A DNA stretch of 64,000 nt from Pseudomonas sp. S06B 330 (GCF_002845275.2 NZ_CP088149.1:2600501-2664500), one strand, 5' to 3'. Counted from the stretch's first letter, positions 35,565 through 45,224 are shown. The notes: generated by a model not told the origin, from the sequence alone. Numbers and translations: made by a program.

Positions 35565-36701
35565 TCATCGGGTCTGGTCGGGGTTCCACTGGTTGTAGCT
35601 GTGCCCGCGCAGAAACTGCCACAGACCGACGCTCATGCCCGCCAAGGTCACCAACACGAACGCGGCCAGGCGAAATGGCTTGGGCAAGCGATGACGCACA
35701 TCCAGCAGGCCCGCCACAGCAATGGCATAACCGAGCAGTTGGGCGGCCAGGCTCAGGCGGTAGAAACCGTGGTCATCGAGCAACCACAGGTTGGCCAGCA
35801 GCAATGGCAACAGCAGTACCGGCGCCAGACGGCGGATTACCTTGTGGCTGATCAGGGCAATGGCATACAAGCCATGACGCAGCGGGTTGAGCAGTTCCCG
35901 GCGTGCGGCGAGGCTGATCAGACCGCCGACGGTAACGCGCTGACGGCGGCTGAACTGGCGCTCAGCTTCGTCGACGCCTTGGTCGAGGACCTTGGCCTGA
36001 TCGACATAGACCACGCGTTTACCGGCGACGGGCGCGCAGGTATTGATATAGAAGTCGTCGTTGACCCGTGCAGGTATCGGCTGATACAGCTCGCGGCGCA
36101 GCGCCTGCAGGGCGCCGTCGGCCGAGACCGTGCAGCCGGTACGGGTTTCCACCCGGCGTAGCCAGGCTTCGTAGTGGCGGTACAGGCTCTCACCAATGCT
36201 CAGGCCCTTGCCGGCAACCGGGATGATCATATTGCCGACAGTGCCGCCGACATCAGGATCGGCAAACGGTGCCAGCAATGCCTGCAGGGTGCCGTCGAGC
36301 CAATGCACGTCGGCATCGGTAAATACCAGGATGTCACCGGTACAGTGGCGGACAGCGGCATTGAGCACACTGTTCTTGCCCTGACGCGGAAGGTCGAGCA
36401 CCAGGATGCGCGGGTCGTCAAAGCGCCGAGCCAGTTCTACCGTGCGGTCACTGGAGCCATCGCTGGCGACGATGATCTGCAACGAGGAGAGGTGCTCATC
36501 CTGGGCCAGCAGGTTGCGCAGTTTGTCCTCGATATGGCGTTCCTCGTTGTGCGCCGCGACCACCACGCTGACCTGCAGCGGTGGCAACAGCCCAGGCTTA
36601 TGCTGAGCAAAGAATGGCCCAGCGACGGTCAGCAGCAGCGGGTAGCCAAGCCAGGCATAGAAGGGTAGCAACAGACACAGCCAAAAGATGAGTTCAGCCA
36701 C
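35565..36701 (-). CDS. Membrane glycosyltransferase family 2 (processive type)
   Basis: A 378-residue inner-membrane GT2 enzyme: an N-terminal span (LIFWLCLLLPFYAWLGYPLLL), cytoplasmic GT-A domain with VSVVVAAHNEERHI, VASDGSSDRT and the DXD-type VFTDADVHW, an acceptor-site DDFYINTCAPV and RRQRVTVGG, then two or three C-terminal spans. This layout is that of PgaC/HasA-like or repeat-unit transferases. It overlaps the previous gene by 8 bp. The sugar transferred is not shown by sequence. Confidence 0.87.
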   Translation of the reverse strand: MAELIFWLCLLLPFYAWLGYPLLLTVAGPFFAQHKPGLLPPLQVSVVVAAHNEERHIEDKLRNLLAQDEHLSSLQIIVASDGSSDRTVELARRFDDPRILVLDLPRQGKNSVLNAAVRHCTGDILVFTDADVHWLDGTLQALLAPFADPDVGGTVGNMIIPVAGKGLSIGESLYRHYEAWLRRVETRTGCTVSADGALQALRRELYQPIPARVNDDFYINTCAPVAGKRVVYVDQAKVLDQGVDEAERQFSRRQRVTVGGLISLAARRELLNPLRHGLYAIALISHKVIRRLAPVLLLPLLLANLWLLDDHGFYRLSLAAQLLGYAIAVAGLLDVRHRLPKPFRLAAFVLVTLAGMSVGLWQFLRGHSYNQWNPDQTR

Positions 36702-37659
36702 GGGCGGGCCTCCTTGCGTTCCAGTTGAACAGGCTGAGCACGAAGGCCGCGCCGGCCAGGTGCAGACGAATCCAGTGCAGCCCCCAGAGTTGCAGGACGA
36801 ACAAAGGCTCGCGGTGTTTCAGGCTCTGGCGCAGGCTCAACACCAGTGCTGGCAGGCTGGCGATCAGCAGCATCAGCAGGGCCAGGTGCGGGAAGCCGTC
36901 GAGCAGGGCCGACAAGGCCATGGCGTCGAGTACCCAGGCGCCCATCGACAGCATCGGGAAGCGCAGCAAGCGCAGCCTGACGCCGTTACTGCGCAGTAAT
37001 TGCAGGTTGCTGCCCTGGCGCCAGAGTTCCTTGCCCAGCCATTCACCCCAGCTACCTTCAAAGCCCCAGTGCAGGACCGCCGGCGTGCGCAGGGCCAGCA
37101 ACCGCGCACCGGCCTGGCTCAGGCGCAAGGTGAAGTCTTTGTCTTCGCCAGTGCGCAGGGTTTCGCTGAAGCCCCCCACCTGGTCGAACCACTGACGGCG
37201 CATCAGCAGGTTGGGTGTCGGCAGCCAGGGCATGCTGTGCAGTTCGGGGCCAGCGCGCCGGGTGCGCCGCTGCCAGGCTTGGGCGAACCAGGGCGCCTGG
37301 CGCGGGGTGTCGCAATCCAAGGCAAAGACATCGCCACGGCCCTGTTCATGCAGATCCAGAAGCAAGCGCAGCCAGTGTTCAGGGACTTCAATATCGGCAT
37401 CGAGAAAGGCCAACCATTGACCTGCGCTCGCCTGAGCACCGCGATTGCGCAGGGCGCCGATGGTCAGCCCGGGCAGACTCACTACCTGCGCCCCGAGGCT
37501 GCGAGCGATCTGCGGACCGTCATCGCTGGAGCCGTTATCGACCACGATCAGCTCGCATTCAAGCCCGGCAACGGTGGCGGCGCGTTGTGCCGCTTGCAAG
37601 GTGCGACCGATATGTCGGGCCTCGTTGAACATGGGCACGACGATGCTGATCTGGCTCAT
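36694..37659 (-). CDS. Glycosyltransferase family 2
   Basis: A 321-residue GT2 enzyme. The N-terminal GT-A motifs are ISIVVPMFNEARHI, VVDNGSSDDG and the DXD-type LAFLDADIEV, with GGFSETLRTGEDKDFTLR as the usual acceptor-side acid region. The C-terminal 70 residues are hydrophobic and may anchor it to the membrane. It would add one sugar to the lipid-linked repeat unit. It overlaps both neighbours by 4-8 bp. Confidence 0.88.
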   Translation of the reverse strand: MSQISIVVPMFNEARHIGRTLQAAQRAATVAGLECELIVVDNGSSDDGPQIARSLGAQVVSLPGLTIGALRNRGAQASAGQWLAFLDADIEVPEHWLRLLLDLHEQGRGDVFALDCDTPRQAPWFAQAWQRRTRRAGPELHSMPWLPTPNLLMRRQWFDQVGGFSETLRTGEDKDFTLRLSQAGARLLALRTPAVLHWGFEGSWGEWLGKELWRQGSNLQLLRSNGVRLRLLRFPMLSMGAWVLDAMALSALLDGFPHLALLMLLIASLPALVLSLRQSLKHREPLFVLQLWGLHWIRLHLAGAAFVLSLFNWNARRPARG

Positions 37660-39026
37660 GCGGCCTCCTGCGGCAGTCGGGCTTGCTCGGCTTTAAGCCG
37701 CAACACGCTGGACAGCGCCAGCATGATCCACAGGTACTTTTGGTTCGGTGCACTCAAGAACATCAGGAACAAGCTGATCGCCAGCATGCTCATGCATAAA
37801 TGCGTGAGCAGGTCAGCCTGGTCGTGATCGCCCTGTTGCAGCCATAGCCGCCGGGCGTACCAGAGGTTGTACAAGGCCAGGACGATCAAACCGGTGAACA
37901 ACAGCCCGGCCGGCACGCCGACTTCACTATAGATTTCAAGGTAGGTGTTGTGCGCCCGACGATACAGGTCACCGATTTTTTTGTTGGAAGAGAACGCCTT
38001 GGCATAGCCGGTGGTGGCGTAATGCAGGGGGAAGGTCCCGGGGCCAGAACCGATCAGCGGGTTCTCGCGGATCATCTTTGTGCCCACAACAATGTAGGAG
38101 GAGCGTCGTCCCAGGGATTCGTCCTTGTGGGCGTTGACCCCGGACTTGAGCTGGGCCAACGACTGGATCCGCTCAATGTAGGCGTCGGGCATCAGCGCAA
38201 CGGCCACTGGCAGCAGGATCGCCATACCCAGCATGGCAAAACCCAGGTGCCGCGGACGCAAGCGACCGAGCTGACTGCGGTAGTGGACCAGGGCGATCAC
38301 CAGGCTGATCAACAGCACCACCAAGCCCGACCGCGAGTTGGTCTTGGTCATGCCGGCCAGCAACAGGATGCAGCAGGCGATCCAGAACAGGCGCTGTAGC
38401 CGATTCGGACTCTTGAGCACCAGCCACAACGCCATGGGGATGGCGATGGCGATGAGCATGGCGAACAGGTTGGGGTCGGTGAGCAGCCCGGCAGCGCGAC
38501 CTTCGTCCTGGTACTTGGTGGAGAACATGGCCATTACGCAGGTCACGCCGACGCTCAGGCTGACCAACCGGCACATCATTGCCAGGTTCAGTTCGCGCCC
38601 CACCAATAAGGTGATGGCGAACAGCAGCAGGCCGACTGCCAGCTCACGGAAGTGGCCCAGCGACAGCTCCGTGTTTTCGCTGGCCAGGTAGCTCAGCAGG
38701 TACAGGGCCAGAAAACCCACCAGCAAACGCCACATCGAGCTGCGTAGGCGCTCGCCGGGCAGTTGCTTGGTCGCCAGTTGCAGCAACAGCACCAAGGCCA
38801 GCGAGGCGCCAATCAATTTCACCGCCGACAGTTCGGTGTCCTTGAACAGGCCCTCCAGCGGCACCAGGGTAATGATCGCCATCAGTCCCCACGCCGGACG
38901 CCGGTACAACGCCAGCAGACCCGCCAGGCCAATGACCGCGCCGGGTGCCAGGAACGGGTAGGGGCTGGCCAGCAGGGCCAGGCTGACAATGGCCAACAGA
39001 CCGATCAGGGACAGGGGGATGATCAT
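37656..39026 (-). CDS. O-antigen ligase/polymerase-like membrane protein (Wzy)
   Basis: A 456-residue polytopic protein with about 12 predicted spans and the family signature of a large periplasmic loop (residues about 300-385) carrying RSSYIVVGTKMIRENPLIGSG and AHNTYLEIYSEVGV. In an operon with flippase, wzz and wza, the polymerase role is likelier than O-antigen ligase. Four-base overlaps join it to both neighbouring glycosyltransferase genes. Confidence 0.85.
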   Translation of the reverse strand: MIIPLSLIGLLAIVSLALLASPYPFLAPGAVIGLAGLLALYRRPAWGLMAIITLVPLEGLFKDTELSAVKLIGASLALVLLLQLATKQLPGERLRSSMWRLLVGFLALYLLSYLASENTELSLGHFRELAVGLLLFAITLLVGRELNLAMMCRLVSLSVGVTCVMAMFSTKYQDEGRAAGLLTDPNLFAMLIAIAIPMALWLVLKSPNRLQRLFWIACCILLLAGMTKTNSRSGLVVLLISLVIALVHYRSQLGRLRPRHLGFAMLGMAILLPVAVALMPDAYIERIQSLAQLKSGVNAHKDESLGRRSSYIVVGTKMIRENPLIGSGPGTFPLHYATTGYAKAFSSNKKIGDLYRRAHNTYLEIYSEVGVPAGLLFTGLIVLALYNLWYARRLWLQQGDHDQADLLTHLCMSMLAISLFLMFLSAPNQKYLWIMLALSSVLRLKAEQARLPQEAA

Positions 39027-40123
39027 GCGCAGGTCTCCGTGGCCGCGCCCAGGTAGACCTGGGCCCAGCGTTGCGCCAGCGTCGGCAGGTGATAACGTTC
39101 GCGTTGCGTACGCCGCGCCTGGGCGATCAGCTCGTCGGCCTGAGCCGGGTCGAGCATCAGGGCTTCGAGTTGTGCGGCCAGCTCATCGACCGCCAGCGGC
39201 CTGGCCAGCAGGCCGCTGCGGCCATGTTCAATCACATCAGGAATGCCGCCGACGCCGAAGGCCACCACCGGGACGCCATCCTGCATGGCTTCGAGCAGAA
39301 TCATCGGTGTGCCTTCAGTGCGCGAGCTGATCACCAGGGCATCCAGGCGCGCCATCCATGGGCGCATGTCGCGCTGAAACCCGGGCAGGCGAATGCGTTG
39401 ATTCAGCCCGGCAGCATCGATGCGTGCTTGCAGCACAGCCCGTTCCGGGCCATCGCCGAGCATCACCGCGTCCAGTTGCGGATGGCGCTGGCACAGGGGG
39501 ATCAGGCTATCGAGAAACAGGTCCGGTCCTTTCTCCTGGCTCAAACGTCCGACGTAACCGGCCAGCCAGCGTTCGTCGCCATGGCCGCGCGCAGGCAAGG
39601 CGGGGGCCTCCGGCAGGCCATTGGGGATCACCTGCAGCTTGTGCTCGGTGACACCTGCCTGGCGGTGGATGCGCTTGATGCTCTCGGCCACGCAGACCAC
39701 TTTGTCGATGGTCCCGGTGCGGCATAGCTGCAAACTCAACCAGGTGTACAGGCGTTGTTTGCGATTGCTCGGGGTAAAGCCATGCTGGGTGGCGACCATC
39801 GGCAAGCGCCACAGCGTCGCGCCCAACCAGCCAAATACCAGCCCTTTGAAGTTGTGACTGTTGATCAGCGGCTGCGGATCTCGGCACTGGCGCAACTGAG
39901 TCAACACCTCGCCCAGGCTGGCGCAGCTGCGGCAGGCCACGCCAGCGGCGCGAAAACGCGCCACCAGTTCCTCCGGGGCACCGAGGAACAGCACCAAGTG
40001 CTGTCCCGGGGTAGCCTGGCAGTGGTCCAGCAACATCCGCTCGGCACCGTAGAAGCCACCGCTGCCGAGCAGGTGGATGATCGGCCGCTGCAGGGGCAAG
40101 GCTGCGTTCAATTGCGCACCCAA
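39023..40123 (-). CDS. Glycosyltransferase family 4-type
   Basis: A 366-residue GT-B enzyme. The N-terminal domain opens with IIHLLGSGGFYGAERMLLDH; the C-terminal nucleotide-sugar domain contains GYVGRLSQEKGPDLFLDSL, MLGDGPERAVLQ, and the EX7E region TEGTPMILLEAMQDGVPVVA. It adds one sugar to the growing repeat unit in the cytoplasm. Its start lies 16 bp inside the wzz gene. Confidence 0.9.
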   Translation of the reverse strand: MGAQLNAALPLQRPIIHLLGSGGFYGAERMLLDHCQATPGQHLVLFLGAPEELVARFRAAGVACRSCASLGEVLTQLRQCRDPQPLINSHNFKGLVFGWLGATLWRLPMVATQHGFTPSNRKQRLYTWLSLQLCRTGTIDKVVCVAESIKRIHRQAGVTEHKLQVIPNGLPEAPALPARGHGDERWLAGYVGRLSQEKGPDLFLDSLIPLCQRHPQLDAVMLGDGPERAVLQARIDAAGLNQRIRLPGFQRDMRPWMARLDALVISSRTEGTPMILLEAMQDGVPVVAFGVGGIPDVIEHGRSGLLARPLAVDELAAQLEALMLDPAQADELIAQARRTQRERYHLPTLAQRWAQVYLGAATETCA

Positions 40124-41700
40124 TGCACCAGCCGCGGCAGCGACCAGCCCTTGTAAGGGTTGGGGGTTTGCGGGGCCTGGTCGTTGATCACCAGCAGTAC
40201 CGGCAGGTCCAACTGTTGGGTGATTTGCGCTGGGTGCTTGAAGCGGTGGTCAAAGAACTCACGCACATAGACCAGGGCAATGGCCAACAGCAAACCGGTG
40301 AACAGGCCAAATGGCACGATCAGGATCGGTTTGGGGAAGGCAGCTTCGGCAGGCTCATACGGTGCGCTCAAGACCCGGGCGTTGGAGGCATCATTGCCTA
40401 GCAACTGCTCGCCGCGGGCTTCTTCATACCGTTGGGTGTAGGTGAAGAAGGCCTTGTGCAGCGCATCAATTTCGGTATCGAGCTGGCGTGCCTTGCTCTG
40501 GGTCTGCTGCAACTGGTGCACACGGTCTTTATAGTCGGCGATGCGCTGGGTTTTTTGCGCGATGACATTCTGAACCACGGCCAGGTCTTTTTCCCGCTCC
40601 TTGATCCGGTTGGAGACGATCTTCAAGAACTGCTGACGGGTCTTGGCGATTTGCTCGCGTTGCAGCAGCATTTGCTCACTGCTGGGTTGGAACACCGCCA
40701 GGTCGCTGACATACGTCAGCACCAGGGTGGTCAACTGCTCACCCAGTTGCTTGATCTCGCGGTCTTCGAATGCCGCGTTGTCGACGGTGGTGGTGAAGGT
40801 GTAAGGGAACGCGAAATCGCGCATGCCGGCGTTGTTCGCCGAGGCCAGGCTGGTCTTGAGGTACTCCAGCCACTGCTGGCTTTGCAGCAGGCGGTCGCGG
40901 TACAGGTTCAGCGCTTGCTCTTCGGTGTTGATGGCGTTGAGACGGAAGGTGATTTCTTCCTTCGGATCGGACGAACCGATGCCTTCAAGCATCCCCAGGC
41001 GCTTGCTCTCCAGGTCATCCATGCGCACTTGGTATTGCAGTTTCTTCTGCTCGTAGAACTCTTGGGGTAGTTCGTTGGACTGCAGGTTCTGGCGGTTGCG
41101 CAGGTAGTTGTCGAGCAGGCGGCTGACAAACAGGGTCCCCAGTTTTGGGTCGGGGAAGCTGTAGGTTATCGAGACGACGTTGGAGCCAGGCAGGGTTTCG
41201 ATTTTGAGGCTGTTGATGGCTTCGTCGGTGAGGGCGTCTAGCTGGGTGTCGCGCACCGGATCGACGTCCAGGCCAAACAGCGCACGCGCTGGATTGATCA
41301 CGTGTTCGCGTAGCGGGTTAACGATAAAGGTACGGATCGGCCCGAACACCAGGCGCTGGAGCACGCCTGGGGCGACCTCATACTGACCTTCGTCGCGCAG
41401 TTGGCTGATGGTCTGACGGATCAAGGTCGGCGAACGTAGGATATTGCTCTCGGTTTCCATGTCTGCCAGCGACGGTGGAATGAACTTGTCGGCCTCCTGG
41501 GCCAGGGCGGTGTTGGTATCGCTCTGGGACAGCTTTTTCGACTGCACGATCACTTCTGCAGTGATGTCGAAGCTCTGTTTGAGCACCAGAGGCAACAGCA
41601 AGGCGACGACTGCGAAAACCAGGAATACCCGTTTCACCAACTGGCGGTTGGCAAAGAAGATCCTGAAGAATTCATGCAGGTAGTTTTCTTTTGTGTTCAT
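40108..41700 (-). CDS. GumC/Wzz-type chain-length determinant (PCP)
   Basis: A 530-residue polysaccharide copolymerase. Two membrane spans (about 20-40 and 455-480) border a long periplasmic region with strong coiled coil (for example EREKDLAVVQNVIAQKTQRI). A proline-containing segment (YEPAEAAFPKPILIVP) precedes the second span, as in the Wzz family. The cytoplasmic tail lacks the fused BY-kinase seen in the longer Wzc proteins; a separate kinase-like protein is encoded at 42763-43410. It sets chain length and couples polymerisation to export through Wza. Confidence 0.9.
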   Translation of the reverse strand: MNTKENYLHEFFRIFFANRQLVKRVFLVFAVVALLLPLVLKQSFDITAEVIVQSKKLSQSDTNTALAQEADKFIPPSLADMETESNILRSPTLIRQTISQLRDEGQYEVAPGVLQRLVFGPIRTFIVNPLREHVINPARALFGLDVDPVRDTQLDALTDEAINSLKIETLPGSNVVSITYSFPDPKLGTLFVSRLLDNYLRNRQNLQSNELPQEFYEQKKLQYQVRMDDLESKRLGMLEGIGSSDPKEEITFRLNAINTEEQALNLYRDRLLQSQQWLEYLKTSLASANNAGMRDFAFPYTFTTTVDNAAFEDREIKQLGEQLTTLVLTYVSDLAVFQPSSEQMLLQREQIAKTRQQFLKIVSNRIKEREKDLAVVQNVIAQKTQRIADYKDRVHQLQQTQSKARQLDTEIDALHKAFFTYTQRYEEARGEQLLGNDASNARVLSAPYEPAEAAFPKPILIVPFGLFTGLLLAIALVYVREFFDHRFKHPAQITQQLDLPVLLVINDQAPQTPNPYKGWSLPRLVHWVRN

Positions 41701-41720
41701 GCGTGTTCACCTGCCTTGAA

Positions 41721-42740
41721 TTAGTTGTCGCTGTCTTTGTTGTCAACACGGTAGGCGAAGCCAAAGCCGACCCCCTGGAACAGCACTACATCAGCCAATT
41801 GCCGGGCCAGGTCGCCGGCACTGGCCAGCTTGGTCTTGGGCACGTAGAGCATGTCGTCTGGTTGCAGGTAAGCCACTTGCGCAGCACTGGCATCCAGCGC
41901 AGCGTCAACGTTATAGGGCACGGCCTGAACCTGGTTGCCGGTGCGGCGCATGATCACCACTGAATCGAGCCGGGCCTTGACGTTCGGCCCGCGGGCCATG
42001 GTCAGGGCTTCGAGCACCGACACCGGGCGCCGAATCGGGTAGGCACCGGGCATGCCCACTTCGCCAAGCACGTAGATCTCATTGACCGCCGTGGACTTGA
42101 GCATCACGTCAACCGTCATGCGTCCGGGCAGGTCGGCGTAGCGCTTGTTCAAGTAAGTCTGCAATTGCGTGACGGTCATGCCCTGCAGCGGGACTGAGCC
42201 GATTTCTGGAAAGCTGGCCTGGCCATCGCTGTTCACGGTGATTTCGCGGCTCATGCCGGTGCCAGGGTGGTTGAGGGCGTCCTTGAGGTTCTGCTCGTTG
42301 GTCAGCGGGCTGATCACCTGAACGGTTAGCTGGTCGCGATTGGGCTGGAACAGGCTTTTGTTGCGGTAGGCCTGTTGGATGGTCTGCCGGGCCTGGTCAG
42401 GCGTGAGGCCGGCGACTTTTACCGAGGTGTTGGCCCGCGGCAGTTCGATGCTGCCATCGGGCAGCACCAGTTGATTGCCATTGAGCGAACTGGCCGAGAG
42501 GAACGCCAGGCCGACGGTGTCGCCCGGCTGGATGCGGTAGGTGTCCGAGCCGCTGGTGCTGACGTGAAAGATCACATCGAGCACGTCCTGTGGCCGCAGT
42601 ACCTGCTCGCTGCGCGGCAGTTCCGCGCTCTGAGCCGTACCCGGTGGTGCGGTCATGATCTGCACCGGCATCTGCCGGGTTTCCTGATTGGTGCAGCCGG
42701 CCAGGGTCAGCAGGCACAGCGCGAACGATGTGTATTTCAT
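41721..42740 (-). CDS. Wza-type outer-membrane polysaccharide export lipoprotein
   Basis: A 339-residue lipoprotein with lipobox LLTLAGC (Cys near residue 16), a Poly_export domain (YRIQPGDTVGLAF, LPDGSIELP) and SLBB-like repeats (EIYVLGEVGMPGAYPI, QPDDMLYVPKTKLA). It forms the outer-membrane channel that works with the Wzz protein encoded next. It sits between the kinase-like gene and wzz. Confidence 0.92.
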   Translation of the reverse strand: MKYTSFALCLLTLAGCTNQETRQMPVQIMTAPPGTAQSAELPRSEQVLRPQDVLDVIFHVSTSGSDTYRIQPGDTVGLAFLSASSLNGNQLVLPDGSIELPRANTSVKVAGLTPDQARQTIQQAYRNKSLFQPNRDQLTVQVISPLTNEQNLKDALNHPGTGMSREITVNSDGQASFPEIGSVPLQGMTVTQLQTYLNKRYADLPGRMTVDVMLKSTAVNEIYVLGEVGMPGAYPIRRPVSVLEALTMARGPNVKARLDSVVIMRRTGNQVQAVPYNVDAALDASAAQVAYLQPDDMLYVPKTKLASAGDLARQLADVVLFQGVGFGFAYRVDNKDSDN

Positions 42741-42762
42741 GGGAGGCTCCTGGTCTGCTGGC

Positions 42763-43410
42763 CTAAAGGTTGTTGTACAGCCACTTGGGCATGTAGTACT
42801 TACGCCGGTTGAAGACGCTGCCGATCAGGCGGGCGCCGGCCTGGGACAAGCGCTGGGCGGCGGCCTGGGCCACTTCCCAGCGGGTTTCCTCAGCGCACAC
42901 CACGAGGATCACGCCATCGGCCAGGGTGCCGATCACCAGGCTGTCAGCACTGGCATAGACGGCTTCACCATCGATCACCACAAAGCGGTAGTGATCGCCC
43001 AACTGGCGCAGCAACACGCGCAGCAGGTCCGGGTTGAGCCGCTCCTTGCCGCGTTTGTAGGTGCCGGCGGGCAGCACGTCGAACGGCTGGTCGCTCAGGC
43101 GCACGATGCAGTCCTGCATCAGCGGCGGGGTTTCCAGGTCGAACATCAGGTCGTTGAAACCACGCAGTTTGTGCAGGCTCAACTGCTGGCTGAGGTTGTT
43201 GCTGCTGGGGCTGCTGTCGACCAGTAATACCGGGCCGCCGCTCATCAGCGCCAACTGGCTGGCGAAGGCCAGGGCACTGGTGCTGGTGCCGCTGCCGGTA
43301 TTGGCAGCGGTCAGCAACAGAATGCGCTGGTCCTCGTCGAGCACGGTGGACGTCAGGTTGGTTTCGCTCGGGGTGGCGATGGTCAGACTTCTTGAAGTAG
43401 AACCGTCCAT
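42763..43410 (-). CDS. Divergent CpsD/CapB-like BY-kinase homologue, probably inactive
   Basis: A 215-residue P-loop protein in the position of the tyrosine autokinase of Wzy-type systems. The fold is recognisable: LLLTAANTGSGTSTSALAFA matches the Walker A region, VLLVDSSPSS matches Walker A', and FVVIDGEAVY matches Walker B. However, the Walker A lysine is replaced by Thr (GSGTST where GEGKST is expected) and the second Asp of Walker A' is lost. The C-terminus (RKYYMPKWLYNNL) carries only three tyrosines. It may be a structural partner of Wzz rather than a kinase. It begins directly after the sugar transferase stop with GGAGC as ribosome site. Confidence 0.75.
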   Translation of the reverse strand: MDGSTSRSLTIATPSETNLTSTVLDEDQRILLLTAANTGSGTSTSALAFASQLALMSGGPVLLVDSSPSSNNLSQQLSLHKLRGFNDLMFDLETPPLMQDCIVRLSDQPFDVLPAGTYKRGKERLNPDLLRVLLRQLGDHYRFVVIDGEAVYASADSLVIGTLADGVILVVCAEETRWEVAQAAAQRLSQAGARLIGSVFNRRKYYMPKWLYNNL

Positions 43411-44157
43411 TCAACTTGCTCCGTGGCCGCTGAAGACTTTGAACGGAGTCTTGAGCAGGATCTTCAGATCCAGCAGCAGGCTCTGTTCGTTGATGTAGCT
43501 CAGGTCCAGTTCGACACGCTGGTCGAAGTCAATGTTGCTGCGTCCGGATATCTGCCACAGGCCTGTCATGCCGGGGTAGATGCTCAAGCGCGCGAGGTGG
43601 TTGTCCTTGTAGCGGTAGGCGTTGAACGAGGTGGGGCGAGGACCGACCAGGCGCATGTCGCCGAGCACCACGTTGAACAGGTTGGGTAACTCGTCCAGGC
43701 TGCTGCGCCGCAGCCATTGGCCGATTGGGGTGACACGCGGATCCTTGTCGATTTTGAAGTCGATGGAATCAGCGCCGTGCTTGTTCAGGTGGCGCACCGA
43801 GTCTTTCAAGGCTTCGGCGTTGGCGACCATGGTGCGGAACTTGTACATGCCGAAGGTACGGCCGCGGTAGCCGGTGCGCTTTTGCACGAAAAATACAGGC
43901 CCTGGGCCGCTGCGTTTGATCAGCATGGCCAGTACCAGCAGCAACGGGGAAATCAGGGTCAGAATGCCCAGGGCGCCGACACAGGCGAGCACCCGGTTGG
44001 TTCGCGACAGTGTCCAGGGCCGCCCCCCGGCACGGCCGGTCAGCCAGCCACGACCTTGCATGTGGATGGCTGCATCGAGGCGTTGGCGATGCGCCGGGTC
44101 CATGCGTTTGTCTTGATGCAGTGCCTGCAGTTGCGCACTTTTAGGTTGTCCTGTCAT
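43411..44157 (-). CDS. Undecaprenyl-phosphate sugar phosphotransferase (minimal WcaJ/PglC type)
   Basis: A 248-residue initiating transferase. One hydrophobic segment (RVLACVGALGILTLISPLLLVLAMLI) anchors the catalytic domain with GMYKFRTM, the SLDELPNLFNVVLGDMRLVGPRP active-site region, and LSIYPGMTGLWQISGRS. The N-terminal multi-span domain of WcaJ/WbaP is absent, so this is the short monotopic form. It transfers a sugar-1-phosphate to undecaprenyl phosphate to start each repeat unit. Four-base overlap with the epimerase gene. Confidence 0.92.
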   Translation of the reverse strand: MTGQPKSAQLQALHQDKRMDPAHRQRLDAAIHMQGRGWLTGRAGGRPWTLSRTNRVLACVGALGILTLISPLLLVLAMLIKRSGPGPVFFVQKRTGYRGRTFGMYKFRTMVANAEALKDSVRHLNKHGADSIDFKIDKDPRVTPIGQWLRRSSLDELPNLFNVVLGDMRLVGPRPTSFNAYRYKDNHLARLSIYPGMTGLWQISGRSNIDFDQRVELDLSYINEQSLLLDLKILLKTPFKVFSGHGAS

Positions 44158-45224
44158 ACCGCCCTCCGTTGATGCGCGGGCACATGCCCGTTGACCCGCA
44201 TGGCTTCCTGGTCGAGGTGCGGGTAGTACTCATGAAACCAAGTGATAAAGCGCGCAAGCCCTTCATCCAGTGAGATGCGCGGGGTGAACCCGGTAACCTG
44301 GTCCAGGCCGCTGGCATCGGCACAGGTGGCCAGCACGTCGCCCGGTTGCAAGGGCAGCAACTCGACCTCGGCCTTGCGTTGCAGGTGTTTTTCCAGCAGC
44401 GCGAGGTAGTCGGTCAGCTCCACCGGGCGCTGGCCGCCGATGTTGAACAGGCGCCACGGTGCGTGGCTGCTGGCGGGGTCCGGTTGTTCGCGGTTCCACT
44501 CAGGGTTGGCCTTGGGCGGTAATGGAATCAGGCGCACCAGGCTTTCGACAATGTCGTCGATGTAGGTGAAATCGCGCTGGTGCCGGCCGTAATTGAACAG
44601 CTGAATCGGGCGACCTTCGGCAATCGCCCGGGCGAACTGCATCGGTGACATGTCCGGCCGGCCCCAAGGCCCATACACGGTAAAAAAGCGCAGGCCGCTG
44701 CAGGGTATGCCGAACAGGTGGCTATAGCTGTGGGCCATGGCTTCGTTGGCTTTTTTGGTGGCAGCGTACAGCGACAGCGGATGGTCTACCGCATCCTGAA
44801 CCCGGTACGGGGTGTGTTGGTTGGCGCCGTATACCGAGCTTGAGGAGGCATACAGCAAGTGTTGCACTGGATGCTGGCGGCAGCCTTCGAGAATGTTGAG
44901 AAAGCCACACAGGTTGCTGTCGATATAGGCGCGCGGGTTTTCCAGCGAGTAGCGCACCCCGGCTTGGGCAGCCAGGTGGATCACCACTTCGGGCTGTTCG
45001 CGGGTAAACAGTTCGGCTACACCTGCGGCGTCGTTGAGGTCCAGGCGATATAGGGGGAAGTTGCGGGCTTGGCTTTCGATCCAGCGTACCCGTGCATGTT
45101 TGAGTGCCGGATCGTAGTAATCGTTGAAGTTGTCCAGGCCAATCACATCATGGCCATCGCGCAATAGACGCAGGGTGCAGTGCGCTCCGATGAAGCCGGC
45201 GGCGCCGGTGACCAGTATTTTCAT
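44154..45224 (-). CDS. UDP-glucuronate 4-epimerase-like SDR
   Basis: A 356-residue extended short-chain dehydrogenase. It has GAAGFIGAHCTLRLLRDGH as the NAD-binding loop, DNFNDYYDPALKHAR (typical of UDP-glucuronate epimerases), YASSSSVYG for the catalytic Ser and YAATKKANE for the Tyr-Lys pair. It would convert UDP-glucuronate to UDP-galacturonate, which fits perfectly with the UDP-glucose dehydrogenase gene it overlaps. This predicts an acidic, uronate-containing polysaccharide. Confidence 0.88.
   Translation of the reverse strand: MKILVTGAAGFIGAHCTLRLLRDGHDVIGLDNFNDYYDPALKHARVRWIESQARNFPLYRLDLNDAAGVAELFTREQPEVVIHLAAQAGVRYSLENPRAYIDSNLCGFLNILEGCRQHPVQHLLYASSSSVYGANQHTPYRVQDAVDHPLSLYAATKKANEAMAHSYSHLFGIPCSGLRFFTVYGPWGRPDMSPMQFARAIAEGRPIQLFNYGRHQRDFTYIDDIVESLVRLIPLPPKANPEWNREQPDPASSHAPWRLFNIGGQRPVELTDYLALLEKHLQRKAEVELLPLQPGDVLATCADASGLDQVTGFTPRISLDEGLARFITWFHEYYPHLDQEAMRVNGHVPAHQRRAV

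Noticed and set aside
34644..36161. 505-codon plus-strand frame across the EPS operon
   Set aside because: Lies opposite two conserved genes (NodB deacetylase, GT2) and is rich in Gln/Ala as antisense frames here are.
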